In this document: positions 1 through 6,257 of the stretch, piece by piece
How positions within the stretch are numbered: the first letter of the stretch is position 1
Layout: the number at the start of each line of letters is the position of its first letter
From: an uncultured Lachnospiraceae bacterium
GTDB lineage: Bacteria; Bacillota; Clostridia; Lachnospirales; Lachnospiraceae
Direction of reading: 5' to 3'
NCBI GenBank assembly: GCA_902783765.1
Contig: CACZSB010000165.1
Coordinates: 1 to 12,503 of the forward strand
DNA: 12,503 nt
Made by a program: the position numbers and the translations under genes
Notes under the pieces: model-generated
Seen by the model: the letters and a program-made list of their open reading frames with translations, nothing else
What the model was told of the DNA's origin: nothing
Databases searched by the model: none

Positions 1-17
1 CTTAGGCAGGAGATTTC

Positions 18-755
18 ATGCATCATTTTTTCGCCCCCGGGGAAAATGGGGAAACGGGCCGGATCCGCTTGACGGGGCGGGACGTGAAGCATATTACCCG
101 GGTGCTGCGGCTTAAGGAAAAGGATCAGCTGATTGTCAGCGACGGTCAGGACCGGGATTACCTTTGCGAGATCAGGGAAACCGGCCCTGATTTTGTGCTG
201 GTGGATGTGCTTGAGGCCTGTGGAGCCTCGGCGGAGCCCCGGCGGGAGATCCTGCTTTTTCAGGGTCTTCCCAAGGGGGACAAAATGGATTTTATCATCG
301 AAAAGGCTGTGGAACTGGGGGTTTGCCGCCTGGTTCCCGTGGCCATGGAACGCAGTGTGGTAAAGCTGGATCCGGCCAGAGGCGAAAAGAAACGGGAACG
401 TTGGCAGTTAAAGGCGGAAAGCGCCGCCAAACAGTGCGGTCGGAGCCGGGTGCCGGAGGTATCCGCACCCATGGATTTTCCGGAAGCCCTGAAGCTTTGG
501 AAAGACCTGGATCGGGGCATTGTGCCCTATGAATCAGCGGAGGATATGACCCACACTCGCCGGGTACTGGAGGCGGTGCCGGAGGGGGCCTCAGTGGGCT
601 TTTTCATTGGCCCGGAAGGGGGCTTTGATCCCCGGGAAATTGAAGCATTACAAGCCTGCGGCGCCCATATTATTACCCTGGGTCCCCGGATTCTTCGGAC
701 GGAAACCGCCGGTCCTGCGGTGCTGGCCATGGCCACCCTCCTGTGGGAAGTATAA
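18..755 (+). CDS. rsmE: 16S rRNA (uracil-1498-N3)-methyltransferase RsmE
   Basis: RsmE transfers a methyl group from S-adenosylmethionine to N3 of U1498 in 16S rRNA, near the ribosomal decoding centre. The 245-residue product has the normal family length. It has an N-terminal PUA-like domain (about residues 1-70) and a C-terminal SPOUT (trefoil-knot) methyltransferase domain. The knot motifs are clear: GPEGG at residues 198-202 and LGPRILRTETA at 221-231, which form the SAM-binding knot in this family. The ATG at 18 follows an AGGAG at 8-12 with 5 nt spacing. A TAG at 3-5 could be the stop of an upstream gene; in many Firmicutes that gene is prmA, but this is inference. The desulfurase gene follows 17 bp downstream, so the two are very probably co-transcribed with thiI. 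Confidence 0.97.
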   Translation: MHHFFAPGENGETGRIRLTGRDVKHITRVLRLKEKDQLIVSDGQDRDYLCEIRETGPDFVLVDVLEACGASAEPRREILLFQGLPKGDKMDFIIEKAVELGVCRLVPVAMERSVVKLDPARGEKKRERWQLKAESAAKQCGRSRVPEVSAPMDFPEALKLWKDLDRGIVPYESAEDMTHTRRVLEAVPEGASVGFFIGPEGGFDPREIEALQACGAHIITLGPRILRTETAGPAVLAMATLLWEV

Positions 756-772
756 ATTTGCAGAACAGAAAT

Positions 773-1933
773 ATGCCGGATATTTATTTAGACAACGCAG
801 CCACCACCCAAGTCAGCCCTGCCGTTTCGGAAACGGTTCTTTCCTGTATTCAGATCCTGTACGGCAACCCTTCCTCCCTGCACAAAATGGGAGCGGATGC
901 CGAAGGGATGTTGGGAGAGGCAAGACGGCAGATTGCCGCCCTCTTACATGTGAACGAGCGGGAAATCTTTTTTACTTCCGGGGGCACGGAAAGCAATAAC
1001 TGGGCTATTTTTGGCGGCGCCCGGGCCCGGGCTCGCCGGGGTCAGCATCTGATTACCTCATCTCTGGAGCATCCCTCGGTGCTGGAGGCCTTCCGTCAGC
1101 TGGAAAGGGAAGGCTTTTCTCTGACCGTACTGCCTGCGGATGCCCAGGGTATCATACAGCCTAAAGCCCTGCAGGAAGCTCTGCGGCCGGATACGATTCT
1201 GGTCAGCATCATGGCGGTGAATAACGAAATCGGCAGCATACAGCCCCTGGAGGATCTGGGGAAAATCATAAAGGAAAACAATCCGGAAACCCTTTTCCAT
1301 GTGGATGGGATTCAAGTGCTGGGTAAGCTGCCTTTTTATCCCACCCGGCTGGGGGTGGACCTTTTCAGCGGCAGCGGCCATAAGATCCACGGCCCGAAAG
1401 GCAGCGGCTTTTTGTATATTTCCGATAAAGTCCGCATCCTTCCCCTGCTTTACGGAGGGGGCCAGGAAAAGGGCCTGCGCTCCGGGACGGAAAATGTGCC
1501 GGGCCATGGTGGTCTGGGGACCGCCGCCCGGGAGGCCCGGGAAGCCCTGGAGCCGGAAAAAGAGCATCTGTATCAACTAAAGGAAAAGCTTTGGACAGGG
1601 CTCAGCGCCCTGGAAGGGGTCCGTATCAACGGACCGGAGGCCCCCCGCCTTGGGGCGCCCCATATTATCAGTGCCAGCTTTCTGGGCATCCGCAGCGAGG
1701 TGCTGCTTCACGCCCTGGAGGAGCAGGGCATTTATGTTTCCGCAGGCTCTGCATGCTCCTCCCATAAGCGAGAAATCAGCCCTGTGTTAAAGGCCATCGG
1801 ATTGGATAAGGGCCAGGCGGAATCCACCCTGCGCTTTTCCCTATGCCGCTATAACCGGGAAGAGGAAATCGAAAAAACCCTGACCGTGCTGCGGGAATTG
1901 CTGCCGGCCTTGAGACGTTTTGTAAGAAGGTAG
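773..1933 (+). CDS. NifS/IscS-type cysteine desulfurase paired with ThiI
   Basis: This is a PLP-dependent class V aminotransferase-fold enzyme that removes sulfur from L-cysteine, leaving a persulfide on its own active-site cysteine. Counting from the ATG at 773 (386 residues), the start reads IYLDNAATT as is typical of NifS. GGTESNN at 70-76 and HVDGIQ at 176-181 are cofactor-binding motifs. The PLP lysine is K204 in SGSGHKIHGPKG. The sulfur-carrying cysteine is C328 in SAGSACSS. The start is uncertain: a GTG at 743 and a TTG at 758 lie in frame, and GGGAAG at 745-750 is well spaced (7 nt) for the TTG. I preferred the ATG because family members usually begin just before the YLDNAATT strand. 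It sits 6 bp upstream of thiI, so the likely job is sulfur supply to ThiI for 4-thiouridine rather than general Fe-S assembly. That role is inferred from context. Confidence 0.93.
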   Translation: MPDIYLDNAATTQVSPAVSETVLSCIQILYGNPSSLHKMGADAEGMLGEARRQIAALLHVNEREIFFTSGGTESNNWAIFGGARARARRGQHLITSSLEHPSVLEAFRQLEREGFSLTVLPADAQGIIQPKALQEALRPDTILVSIMAVNNEIGSIQPLEDLGKIIKENNPETLFHVDGIQVLGKLPFYPTRLGVDLFSGSGHKIHGPKGSGFLYISDKVRILPLLYGGGQEKGLRSGTENVPGHGGLGTAAREAREALEPEKEHLYQLKEKLWTGLSALEGVRINGPEAPRLGAPHIISASFLGIRSEVLLHALEEQGIYVSAGSACSSHKREISPVLKAIGLDKGQAESTLRFSLCRYNREEEIEKTLTVLRELLPALRRFVRR

Positions 1934-1939
1934 AGAAGT

Positions 1940-3121
1940 ATGGAATATCAATCCCTGTTGATTAAATATGCGGAGATCGGCATTAAGGGCAAGAACCGCT
2001 ATCTGTTTGAAGATAAGCTGGTGAGCCGGGTGAAGGGGGCCTTAAAAAAGCTGCCTTTATCCTTTCATGTGTATAAATATAACGGCCGCATTTATGCGGA
2101 GGCGGAGAGGCCCTTTGATCTGCCCCAGGCGGTGGAGGCTTTGCAGCATGTTTTCGGTATCTCCGGCATTTCTCCCCTGGTGCATAAGGAATTAATGGGG
2201 CCGGAGGCTTTGATTCAGGCGGCGGTGGAATACTTTACCCAGGCCCATCCGGATTATGCCGGCAGCTTTAAGGTTATGGCCACCCGGGCCAATAAAGCCT
2301 ATCCCCTGGAATCCAACGATATTAACCGGGCGGTGGGGGAGGCCCTATTGGGGGCCCTGCCCAAAAGCCGGGTGGATGTGCACCATCCGGAGATTTTGTT
2401 CCGCATTGAGGTACGGGAGCAGATCAATTTTTATTCGGAAACCATTCCCGGCCCCGGGGGCATGCCCGTGGGCTCCAACGGCAAGGCCATGCTGCTTTTA
2501 TCTGGGGGTATTGATTCTCCCGTGGCGGGCTATATGGTGGCCAAACGGGGGGTGAGTCTGGAAGCGGTTTACTTCCATGCCCCGCCCTATACCAGCGAGC
2601 GGGCTAAAAACAAGGTGGTGGATCTGGCCCGGCAGGTGGCGGCCTATGCCGGCCCTGTCCGGCTCCATGTGATCAATTTTACGGATATCCAGCTGGCCAT
2701 TTACGAGACCTGTCCCCATGATGAACTCACCATTATCATGCGTCGGTATATGATGCGTATAGCCGAGACCCTGGCGGGACAGAGCGGCGCCCAGGCCCTG
2801 ATTACCGGAGAATCCATCGGCCAGGTGGCCTCCCAAACGGTGCAAAGTCTGGTGAGCACCAACGAGGTCTGCCATCTGCCGGTTTTCCGGCCCCTGATTG
2901 CCTTTGACAAACAGGAAATCATTGATCTGTCAAAAAGGATCGGAACCTATGAGACCTCCATTTTGCCATATGAGGACTGCTGCACCATTTTTGTGGCCAA
3001 GCACCCGGTGACCAAACCCAATCCCGGGATCATCCGGCGCTCGGAGGAAAAGCTTCTGCCGGGCATCAAGGAGCTGGTGGACAAGGCCCTGGCGGAGGAG
3101 GAGATCATCCTTTGCGAGTAA
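1940..3121 (+). CDS. thiI: tRNA uracil 4-sulfurtransferase ThiI (short form)
   Basis: ThiI adenylates U8 of tRNA and installs sulfur to give 4-thiouridine; in some bacteria it also serves thiamine thiazole synthesis. The 393-residue protein has an N-terminal ferredoxin-like region and THUMP domain (about 1-165, RNA binding), then a PP-loop ATP pyrophosphatase domain with SGGIDSP at 188-194. It ends at residue 393, so it lacks the C-terminal rhodanese domain of the roughly 480-residue Escherichia coli protein, matching the short Bacillus-type form. The adjacent cysteines C347 and C348 (PYEDCCTIF) lie where the conserved catalytic cysteine is expected. AGAAGG at 1925-1930 is the likely SD for the ATG at 1940, with 9 nt spacing. 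The upstream desulfurase gene ends 6 bp before it, which fits direct persulfide transfer between the two products. A strong terminator follows the stop codon. Confidence 0.97.
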   Translation: MEYQSLLIKYAEIGIKGKNRYLFEDKLVSRVKGALKKLPLSFHVYKYNGRIYAEAERPFDLPQAVEALQHVFGISGISPLVHKELMGPEALIQAAVEYFTQAHPDYAGSFKVMATRANKAYPLESNDINRAVGEALLGALPKSRVDVHHPEILFRIEVREQINFYSETIPGPGGMPVGSNGKAMLLLSGGIDSPVAGYMVAKRGVSLEAVYFHAPPYTSERAKNKVVDLARQVAAYAGPVRLHVINFTDIQLAIYETCPHDELTIIMRRYMMRIAETLAGQSGAQALITGESIGQVASQTVQSLVSTNEVCHLPVFRPLIAFDKQEIIDLSKRIGTYETSILPYEDCCTIFVAKHPVTKPNPGIIRRSEEKLLPGIKELVDKALAEEEIILCE

Positions 3122-3136
3122 GCCGGGAAAATACAG

Positions 3137-3170
3137 CGGATAGCCATCATCGGAGGGCTATCCGTTTTTT
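3137..3170 (+). terminator. Intrinsic terminator of the rsmE-desulfurase-thiI operon
   Basis: A perfect 9-bp stem pairs CGGATAGCC (3137-3145) with GGCTATCCG (3156-3164) across a 10-nt loop, and is followed at once by six T residues (3165-3170). It lies 15 bp after the thiI stop codon and should isolate the operon from the promoter that begins about 25 bp further on. Confidence 0.93.
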
Positions 3171-3195
3171 ATTTTGAAAAATATCCTCCATAGGC

Positions 3196-3224
3196 TTGAC
3201 AATAAAACTTGGCAAAGCTATAAT
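3196..3224 (+). promoter_or_regulatory. Strong sigma-A type promoter of the DUF6442-XRE module
   Basis: The -35 box TTGACA (3196-3201) and -10 box TATAAT (3219-3224) both match consensus exactly and are separated by the ideal 17 bp. The start site should fall near 3231. Both operator-like dyads overlap this promoter, so it is probably a strong promoter held in check by a repressor. Confidence 0.92.
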
Positions 3225-3244
3225 GATGCCAATAAAACTTGGCA
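3197..3244 (+). promoter_or_regulatory. Two tandem operator-like dyads (15-bp direct repeat)
   Basis: CAATAAAACTTGGCA occurs at 3200-3214 and again at 3230-3244, exactly 30 bp apart. Each copy belongs to an 18-bp dyad of two 6-bp arms around the spacer TAAAAC. The downstream copy is perfect (TGCCAA at 3227-3232, TTGGCA at 3239-3244); the upstream copy has one mismatch in the left arm (TGACAA at 3197-3202). The first dyad overlaps the -35 box and spacer, and the second covers the predicted start site. This is the arrangement expected for repression by a dimeric regulator, most simply the XRE protein encoded at 3607-3813. The repeat is seen directly; the identity of the binding protein is inference. 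Confidence 0.8.
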
Positions 3245-3265
3245 TACTCATGGAGGATGGTTAAG

Positions 3266-3592
3266 ATGAAAAAAGAGGATATTTTAGCAAAGAGCAGACA
3301 GGAAAATCAGGGCAGGCCGGATGAGCGGGAGCTTGTGGCCAAGGGAAAGGCGGCCCGTGTATCCATGCTGGTGGGCGCAGTAATATGTTTCGTACTCTAT
3401 ATTGTGTGCGGTAAAGTACTGAATCGAAAAGATGTTTCTTATGCAGCCTGGATGATATACTCGGCAATGCTGGGCTCCAATGATTTTGCCTTGTATAAGC
3501 ATTTGAAGGATGCCCAGCACCTTGTGACCGGTATTCTATATTTGGCCACTGCCGTTATCATGCTGTTTCTGTTTATTGTATCTGTTATCTAG
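3266..3592 (+). CDS. DUF6442-like small three-helix membrane protein
   Basis: This 108-residue protein has a charged N terminus (KKEDILAKSR... DEREL, residues 2-23) typical of a small Firmicutes membrane family that I recognise as DUF6442. Hydrophobic segments follow at about 32-51, 57-71 and 86-107, so it probably spans the membrane three times; the middle segment is the weakest. No catalytic motif is visible and its function is unknown. The start is the ATG at 3266, with GGAGG at 3252-3256 (9 nt spacing); an in-frame TTG at 3239 lies within the operator and lacks an SD. It is the first gene of a two-gene unit with the XRE regulator 14 bp downstream. Families of this type commonly sit beside such regulators. 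Base composition looks more AT-rich than the flanking housekeeping genes, by eye. Confidence 0.85.
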   Translation: MKKEDILAKSRQENQGRPDERELVAKGKAARVSMLVGAVICFVLYIVCGKVLNRKDVSYAAWMIYSAMLGSNDFALYKHLKDAQHLVTGILYLATAVIMLFLFIVSVI

Positions 3593-3606
3593 GGGATAGT
3601 TCGCAT

Positions 3607-3813
3607 ATGGATAATGGATTGATTCTAAAAAATAATATAAAAGAGGCGCGGGGGGAGAGAGGATTATCCCAGCAGCAGCTGGCGAATCTGGTGGGGGTGT
3701 CCCGGAATACCATCAGCTCCATAGAAACAGGGCAATTCAATCCCACAGCCAAATTGGCCCTGATTTTGTGTATTGCCCTGGATAAACAATTTGAGGAATT
3801 ATTTTATTTTTAG
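3607..3813 (+). CDS. Small XRE-family helix-turn-helix regulator
   Basis: This 68-residue protein is essentially one Cro/CI-type helix-turn-helix domain. The HTH core runs from about residue 19 to 44, with GLSQQQLANLVGVSRNTISS as the helix pair and the usual IETGQFNPT loop after it. The ending (ALDKQFEELFYF) is characteristic of the roughly 65-70 residue regulators found next to small membrane proteins. The ATG at 3607 follows AGGGG at 3591-3595, which overlaps the stop codon of the upstream gene, so translation of the two is probably linked. The product most likely binds the paired dyads at 3197-3244 and represses its own operon; this is inferred from context. The gene ends 3 bp from the convergent HPr-like gene, and no terminator hairpin with a T tract is visible between them. 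Confidence 0.93.
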   Translation: MDNGLILKNNIKEARGERGLSQQQLANLVGVSRNTISSIETGQFNPTAKLALILCIALDKQFEELFYF

Positions 3814-3816
3814 CTG

Positions 3817-4050
3817 TTATTTGATCAGGAAGGGTTCAATGGCCTTCAGGACTTCCTCCTTGTCATCTCCATCATAAATATCCAAATCAATGGGTTTGGA
3901 CAGATCCAAGCTGAAGATGCCTAAGATGGATTTGGCGTCGATGGTATAACGACCGGAACGCATATCGAAATCATTATTGAAAAGGGTAATGGTCTGCACG
4001 AACTCCTTGACCTTGTCAATGGAGTCCAGCTTGATCTGGACGGTTTTCAT
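3817..4050 (-). CDS. HPr-like protein lacking the phosphorylatable histidine
   Basis: This 77-residue protein resembles the phosphotransferase-system carrier HPr in size and in its central signature. IDAKSILGIFSLDL (residues 37-50) matches the region around the regulatory serine of HPr (Ser46), with S41 as the equivalent. However, residues 8-18 (LDSIDKVKEFV), where HPr carries its GIHARPA active site, hold no histidine or following arginine. In fact the whole protein has no His. It therefore cannot pass phosphate from enzyme I to sugar transporters, and may be a regulatory HPr paralogue in the manner of Bacillus Crh, where His15 is replaced by Gln. Whether S41 is phosphorylated by HPr kinase is unknown. 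A strong AGGAGG (4058-4063, minus strand) sits 7 nt before the ATG. The gene is transcribed alone, divergently from mtaB. Confidence 0.82.
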   Translation of the reverse strand: MKTVQIKLDSIDKVKEFVQTITLFNNDFDMRSGRYTIDAKSILGIFSLDLSKPIDLDIYDGDDKEEVLKAIEPFLIK

Positions 4051-4083
4051 AAAGCGGCCTCCTGTATAATCTTATCGAATCAA

Positions 4084-4112
4084 TTGAAGACTGTATCCTT
4101 ATCTGTTATTAT
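4084..4112 (+). promoter_or_regulatory. Promoter of mtaB-yggS, sharing its -10 with the divergent promoter
   Basis: TTGAAG (4084-4089) and TATTAT (4107-4112) are separated by 17 bp, matching sigma-A consensus at 4/6 and 5/6 positions. Start is predicted near 4119. The -10 overlaps by five bases the -10 of the opposite-strand promoter, so polymerase cannot occupy both at once. Confidence 0.65.
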
Positions 4113-4136
4113 AGAGTCAAATTCCTTTGAATGCAA
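4108..4136 (-). promoter_or_regulatory. Promoter of the HPr-like gene
   Basis: Reading the minus strand, TTGCAT (4136-4131) and a perfect TATAAT (4113-4108) are 17 bp apart. Start is predicted near 4101, giving a leader of about 50 nt. An alternative pair, TTGACT (4120-4115) with GATACA (4097-4092), also has 17-bp spacing but a poor -10. A short palindrome (AATGC-AA-GCATT, 4130-4141) covers the -35 box and could be an operator; that is speculative. Confidence 0.65.
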
Positions 4137-4145
4137 GCATTGGCG

Positions 4146-5483
4146 ATGGAGAATAAACGAATTGCTTTTCATAATTTAGGCTGCAAGGTCAACGGCTACG
4201 AGACAGAATCCATGCTCCGGCAAATGGAGGCAGAGGGGTATCAAATCGTAGCCTTTGAACCCGGGGCGGATATTTATGTGATCAATACCTGCACCGTGAC
4301 CAATCTGGCGGACCGGAAATCCCGGCAGATGCTCCATCGGGCCAAGGCCATGAATCCCCAGGCCCTGGTGGTGGCGGTGGGCTGTTATGCCCAGGTGGCC
4401 GGGGCCAAGCTGCAGGAAGACGACGCGGTGGATTTGATTATTGGCAATGATGAAAAAAGCCGCCTGCCGGAGCGGATCCGGGATTATTTCAAGGGCTGCG
4501 GCGGCCGTTTTTTTGTGGAAAATATCAAGGAAAGCCGCCGTTTTGAGGAACTGCCCCTGGGCGGGGGCGGGGCTAAAAGCAGGGCTTTTCTGAAAATAGA
4601 GGACGGCTGCAATCAATTTTGCAGCTATTGTCTAATCCCCTATGCCCGGGGCCGGGTCCGAAGCCGGGATCCGGAGAAAACCCTGGAGGAAGCCCGGCGG
4701 ATGGCTTTAGAGGGCTATAGGGAAATTGTGCTGACCGGCATCCATCTGGCTTCCTACGGGCTGGACTTTGAAGGCGATGCAGGGGAGGAAGCTGGCTACG
4801 GAGGGCCCCTCCTGTCCCTGCTTAGCAGATTAAATGAGATAGAAGGCATTCGCCGGATCCGTTTGGGATCCCTGGAGCCCCGGCTGATTACCCGGGATTA
4901 TGCGCAGGCGCTGAGCCGAATCGAAAAGCTCTGCCCCCACTTCCATTTATCCCTCCAGAGCGGCTCAGACGGGGTTTTAAAACGTATGAACCGAAAGTAT
5001 ACCGCCCAGGCCTTTCTGGAGGAAATGGAGGCCCTTCGGGAGGCCTTTGAGAGGCCGGCTCTGACTACGGATGTGATTGTGGGCTTTCCCGGGGAAACGG
5101 AAGAGGAATTTGAGGAGACCCTCCGTTTTTTGGAGGAGGCGGATTTTTATCAAACCCATGTCTTCCGTTATTCCCGCCGCAGCGGTACCGCGGCGGACAA
5201 AATGCCGGACCAGGTTCCGGAGGGGGTAAAAGCCGCCCGCAGCGCCCGGCTTCTTTCCCTAAGCCGGCAGCGGCAGCAGGCCTTCGAGGCGGGGCTTATA
5301 GGTTCGGAGCGGAGTATTTTATTGGAGGAGCCCCTGGAGGGAGACTGGTGGCTGGGCCGCAGTCCGGAATATGTAAAGCTGAAAATCCGGGTGGCAGACC
5401 CGGCCCCGGGCCGGCTTGTCAGCTGCCGGATCCAGGCGGAGAATTTACTGAAAGGCGGAGAAAGAGATGCAGGAGAGGATTAA
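4146..5483 (+). CDS. mtaB: tRNA t6A37 methylthiotransferase MtaB
   Basis: MtaB (YqeV in Bacillus) is a radical-SAM enzyme that adds a methylthio group to C2 of N6-threonylcarbamoyladenosine at tRNA position 37, giving ms2t6A. From the ATG at 4146 (445 residues), the N-terminal UPF0004 domain has its three cluster cysteines in LGCKVN (C13), INTCTVTN (C49) and GCYAQ (C80). The radical-SAM CxxxCxxC is at C155, C159 and C162 (GCNQFCSYC). A C-terminal TRAM domain covers roughly the last 65 residues. The GCKVNGYE motif near the start separates MtaB from MiaB and RimO. No good SD precedes either the ATG at 4146 or the in-frame ATG at 4131, so the start is uncertain; I chose 4146 for the usual short lead into the first strand and a plausible 27-nt leader. 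It overlaps yggS by 17 bp and is probably cotranscribed with it. Confidence 0.94.
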   Translation: MENKRIAFHNLGCKVNGYETESMLRQMEAEGYQIVAFEPGADIYVINTCTVTNLADRKSRQMLHRAKAMNPQALVVAVGCYAQVAGAKLQEDDAVDLIIGNDEKSRLPERIRDYFKGCGGRFFVENIKESRRFEELPLGGGGAKSRAFLKIEDGCNQFCSYCLIPYARGRVRSRDPEKTLEEARRMALEGYREIVLTGIHLASYGLDFEGDAGEEAGYGGPLLSLLSRLNEIEGIRRIRLGSLEPRLITRDYAQALSRIEKLCPHFHLSLQSGSDGVLKRMNRKYTAQAFLEEMEALREAFERPALTTDVIVGFPGETEEEFEETLRFLEEADFYQTHVFRYSRRSGTAADKMPDQVPEGVKAARSARLLSLSRQRQQAFEAGLIGSERSILLEEPLEGDWWLGRSPEYVKLKIRVADPAPGRLVSCRIQAENLLKGGERDAGED

Positions 5484-6189
5484 AGTCATAGAGCAGCGGA
5501 TACAGGCTGCCTGTGAAGCCTGCGGACGGCCCCGGGCCTCTGTGGGACTTATTGCCGTGAGCAAAACCAAGCCTGTGGAAATGATTGAAGAAGCCTATGC
5601 TGCGGGTCTGCGCTGCTTTGGGGAAAACCGGGCCCAGGAGATCGTGGCCAAAAAGCCCCTGCTGCCGGAGGATATCCGCTGGCACTTTATCGGAAATCTT
5701 CAAAAGAATAAAATCAAATATCTTTTGGGACAGGTGGAGTTGATCCATTCCGTTAACGGAGAAGATTTGGCCCTGGAAATTGAAAGACAGGCCGAAAAAA
5801 GAGATTTGACCCAGGACATACTGGTGGAGGTGAATATCGCCGGGGAGGCCTCCAAGCAGGGGGCGGCCCTGTCCCAGGCCCGGGTCCTGATCGCCCTTTG
5901 CGACGAGCTGCCCCGGCTGAATCTTCGGGGGCTTATGGCGGTGGCCCCTCTCTCGGAAAATCCCGAGGACAGCCGCCCCTATTTCCGCCAATTGCGGATT
6001 TTATGGGAGGAGACAAAGCCCCTTTTAAGCCATTCTCCCGCCTTTGATCAGCTCAGTATGGGCATGAGCGGGGACTTTGAGGTGGCCATTGAAGAGGGGG
6101 CCACCATGATTCGGGTCGGTTCGGCCCTCTTTGGAGCCCGGGAGCAGAAGCTTCCCAATGAAAAGCGGGAAATGCCTGTGATAAAATAA
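5467..6189 (+). CDS. YggS/PLPBP-family pyridoxal phosphate homeostasis protein
   Basis: Members of this conserved family bind pyridoxal 5'-phosphate in a TIM-barrel fold resembling the N-terminal domain of alanine racemase. They buffer PLP and affect amino-acid and keto-acid balance, with no established catalytic activity. The 240-residue protein has the normal length. The PLP lysine is K33 in AVSKTKP; other family signatures are FGENRAQE (51-58), HFIGNLQKNK (73-82), the phosphate-binding SMGMSGDFEVAI (197-208) and RVGSALFG (216-223). GGAG at 5457-5460 is 6 nt before the ATG. The start lies inside the end of mtaB (17-bp overlap in another frame), implying translational coupling. In many Gram-positives the family member (ylmE) precedes sepF in the division cluster; that neighbour is absent here. 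Confidence 0.95.
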   Translation: MQERIKVIEQRIQAACEACGRPRASVGLIAVSKTKPVEMIEEAYAAGLRCFGENRAQEIVAKKPLLPEDIRWHFIGNLQKNKIKYLLGQVELIHSVNGEDLALEIERQAEKRDLTQDILVEVNIAGEASKQGAALSQARVLIALCDELPRLNLRGLMAVAPLSENPEDSRPYFRQLRILWEETKPLLSHSPAFDQLSMGMSGDFEVAIEEGATMIRVGSALFGAREQKLPNEKREMPVIK

Positions 6190-6202
6190 TTACAATCCAT
6201 GC

Positions 6203-6230
6203 TTGACTTTTATTTCTTCCGTGCTATATT
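6203..6230 (+). promoter_or_regulatory. Promoter of the Lrp-malQ unit
   Basis: TTGACT (6203-6208) and TATATT (6225-6230) are 16 bp apart, each one mismatch from consensus. The predicted start is near 6237, and a strong AAGGAGG at 6246-6252 serves the ATG at 6258. No clear dyad for autoregulation by the Lrp protein stands out. Confidence 0.8.
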
Positions 6231-6257
6231 AAGATTAGAAAGTTTAAGGAGGAAAAC

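Larger units (their letters stand above)
3183..3258 (+). repeat. 9-bp inverted repeat enclosing the promoter and the SD of the DUF6442 gene
   Basis: ATCCTCCAT at 3183-3191 is the exact reverse complement of ATGGAGGAT at 3250-3258. The right arm contains the GGAGG ribosome binding site of the downstream gene. The left arm lies upstream of the -35 box, so only transcripts reading through from thiI would carry both arms and could hide the SD by pairing. The match is seen directly; a regulatory role is inference, and a chance complement of an SD is possible. Confidence 0.5.

Noticed and set aside
1058..1576. A 172-codon minus-strand open frame inside the desulfurase gene.
   Set aside because: The plus-strand gene has all catalytic motifs of its family, and the antisense frame has no recognisable domain or SD.
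3820..3860. Possible bidirectional terminator between the convergent XRE and HPr-like genes (GAAGG and CCTTC arms).
   Set aside because: The short arms lie inside the HPr-like coding sequence and are not followed by a T tract.
3607..4050. XRE regulator and neighbouring small genes considered as a toxin-antitoxin pair.
   Set aside because: The partner of the XRE gene is a three-helix membrane protein of a family known beside such regulators, with no toxin motif, and the HPr-like gene is on the other strand.
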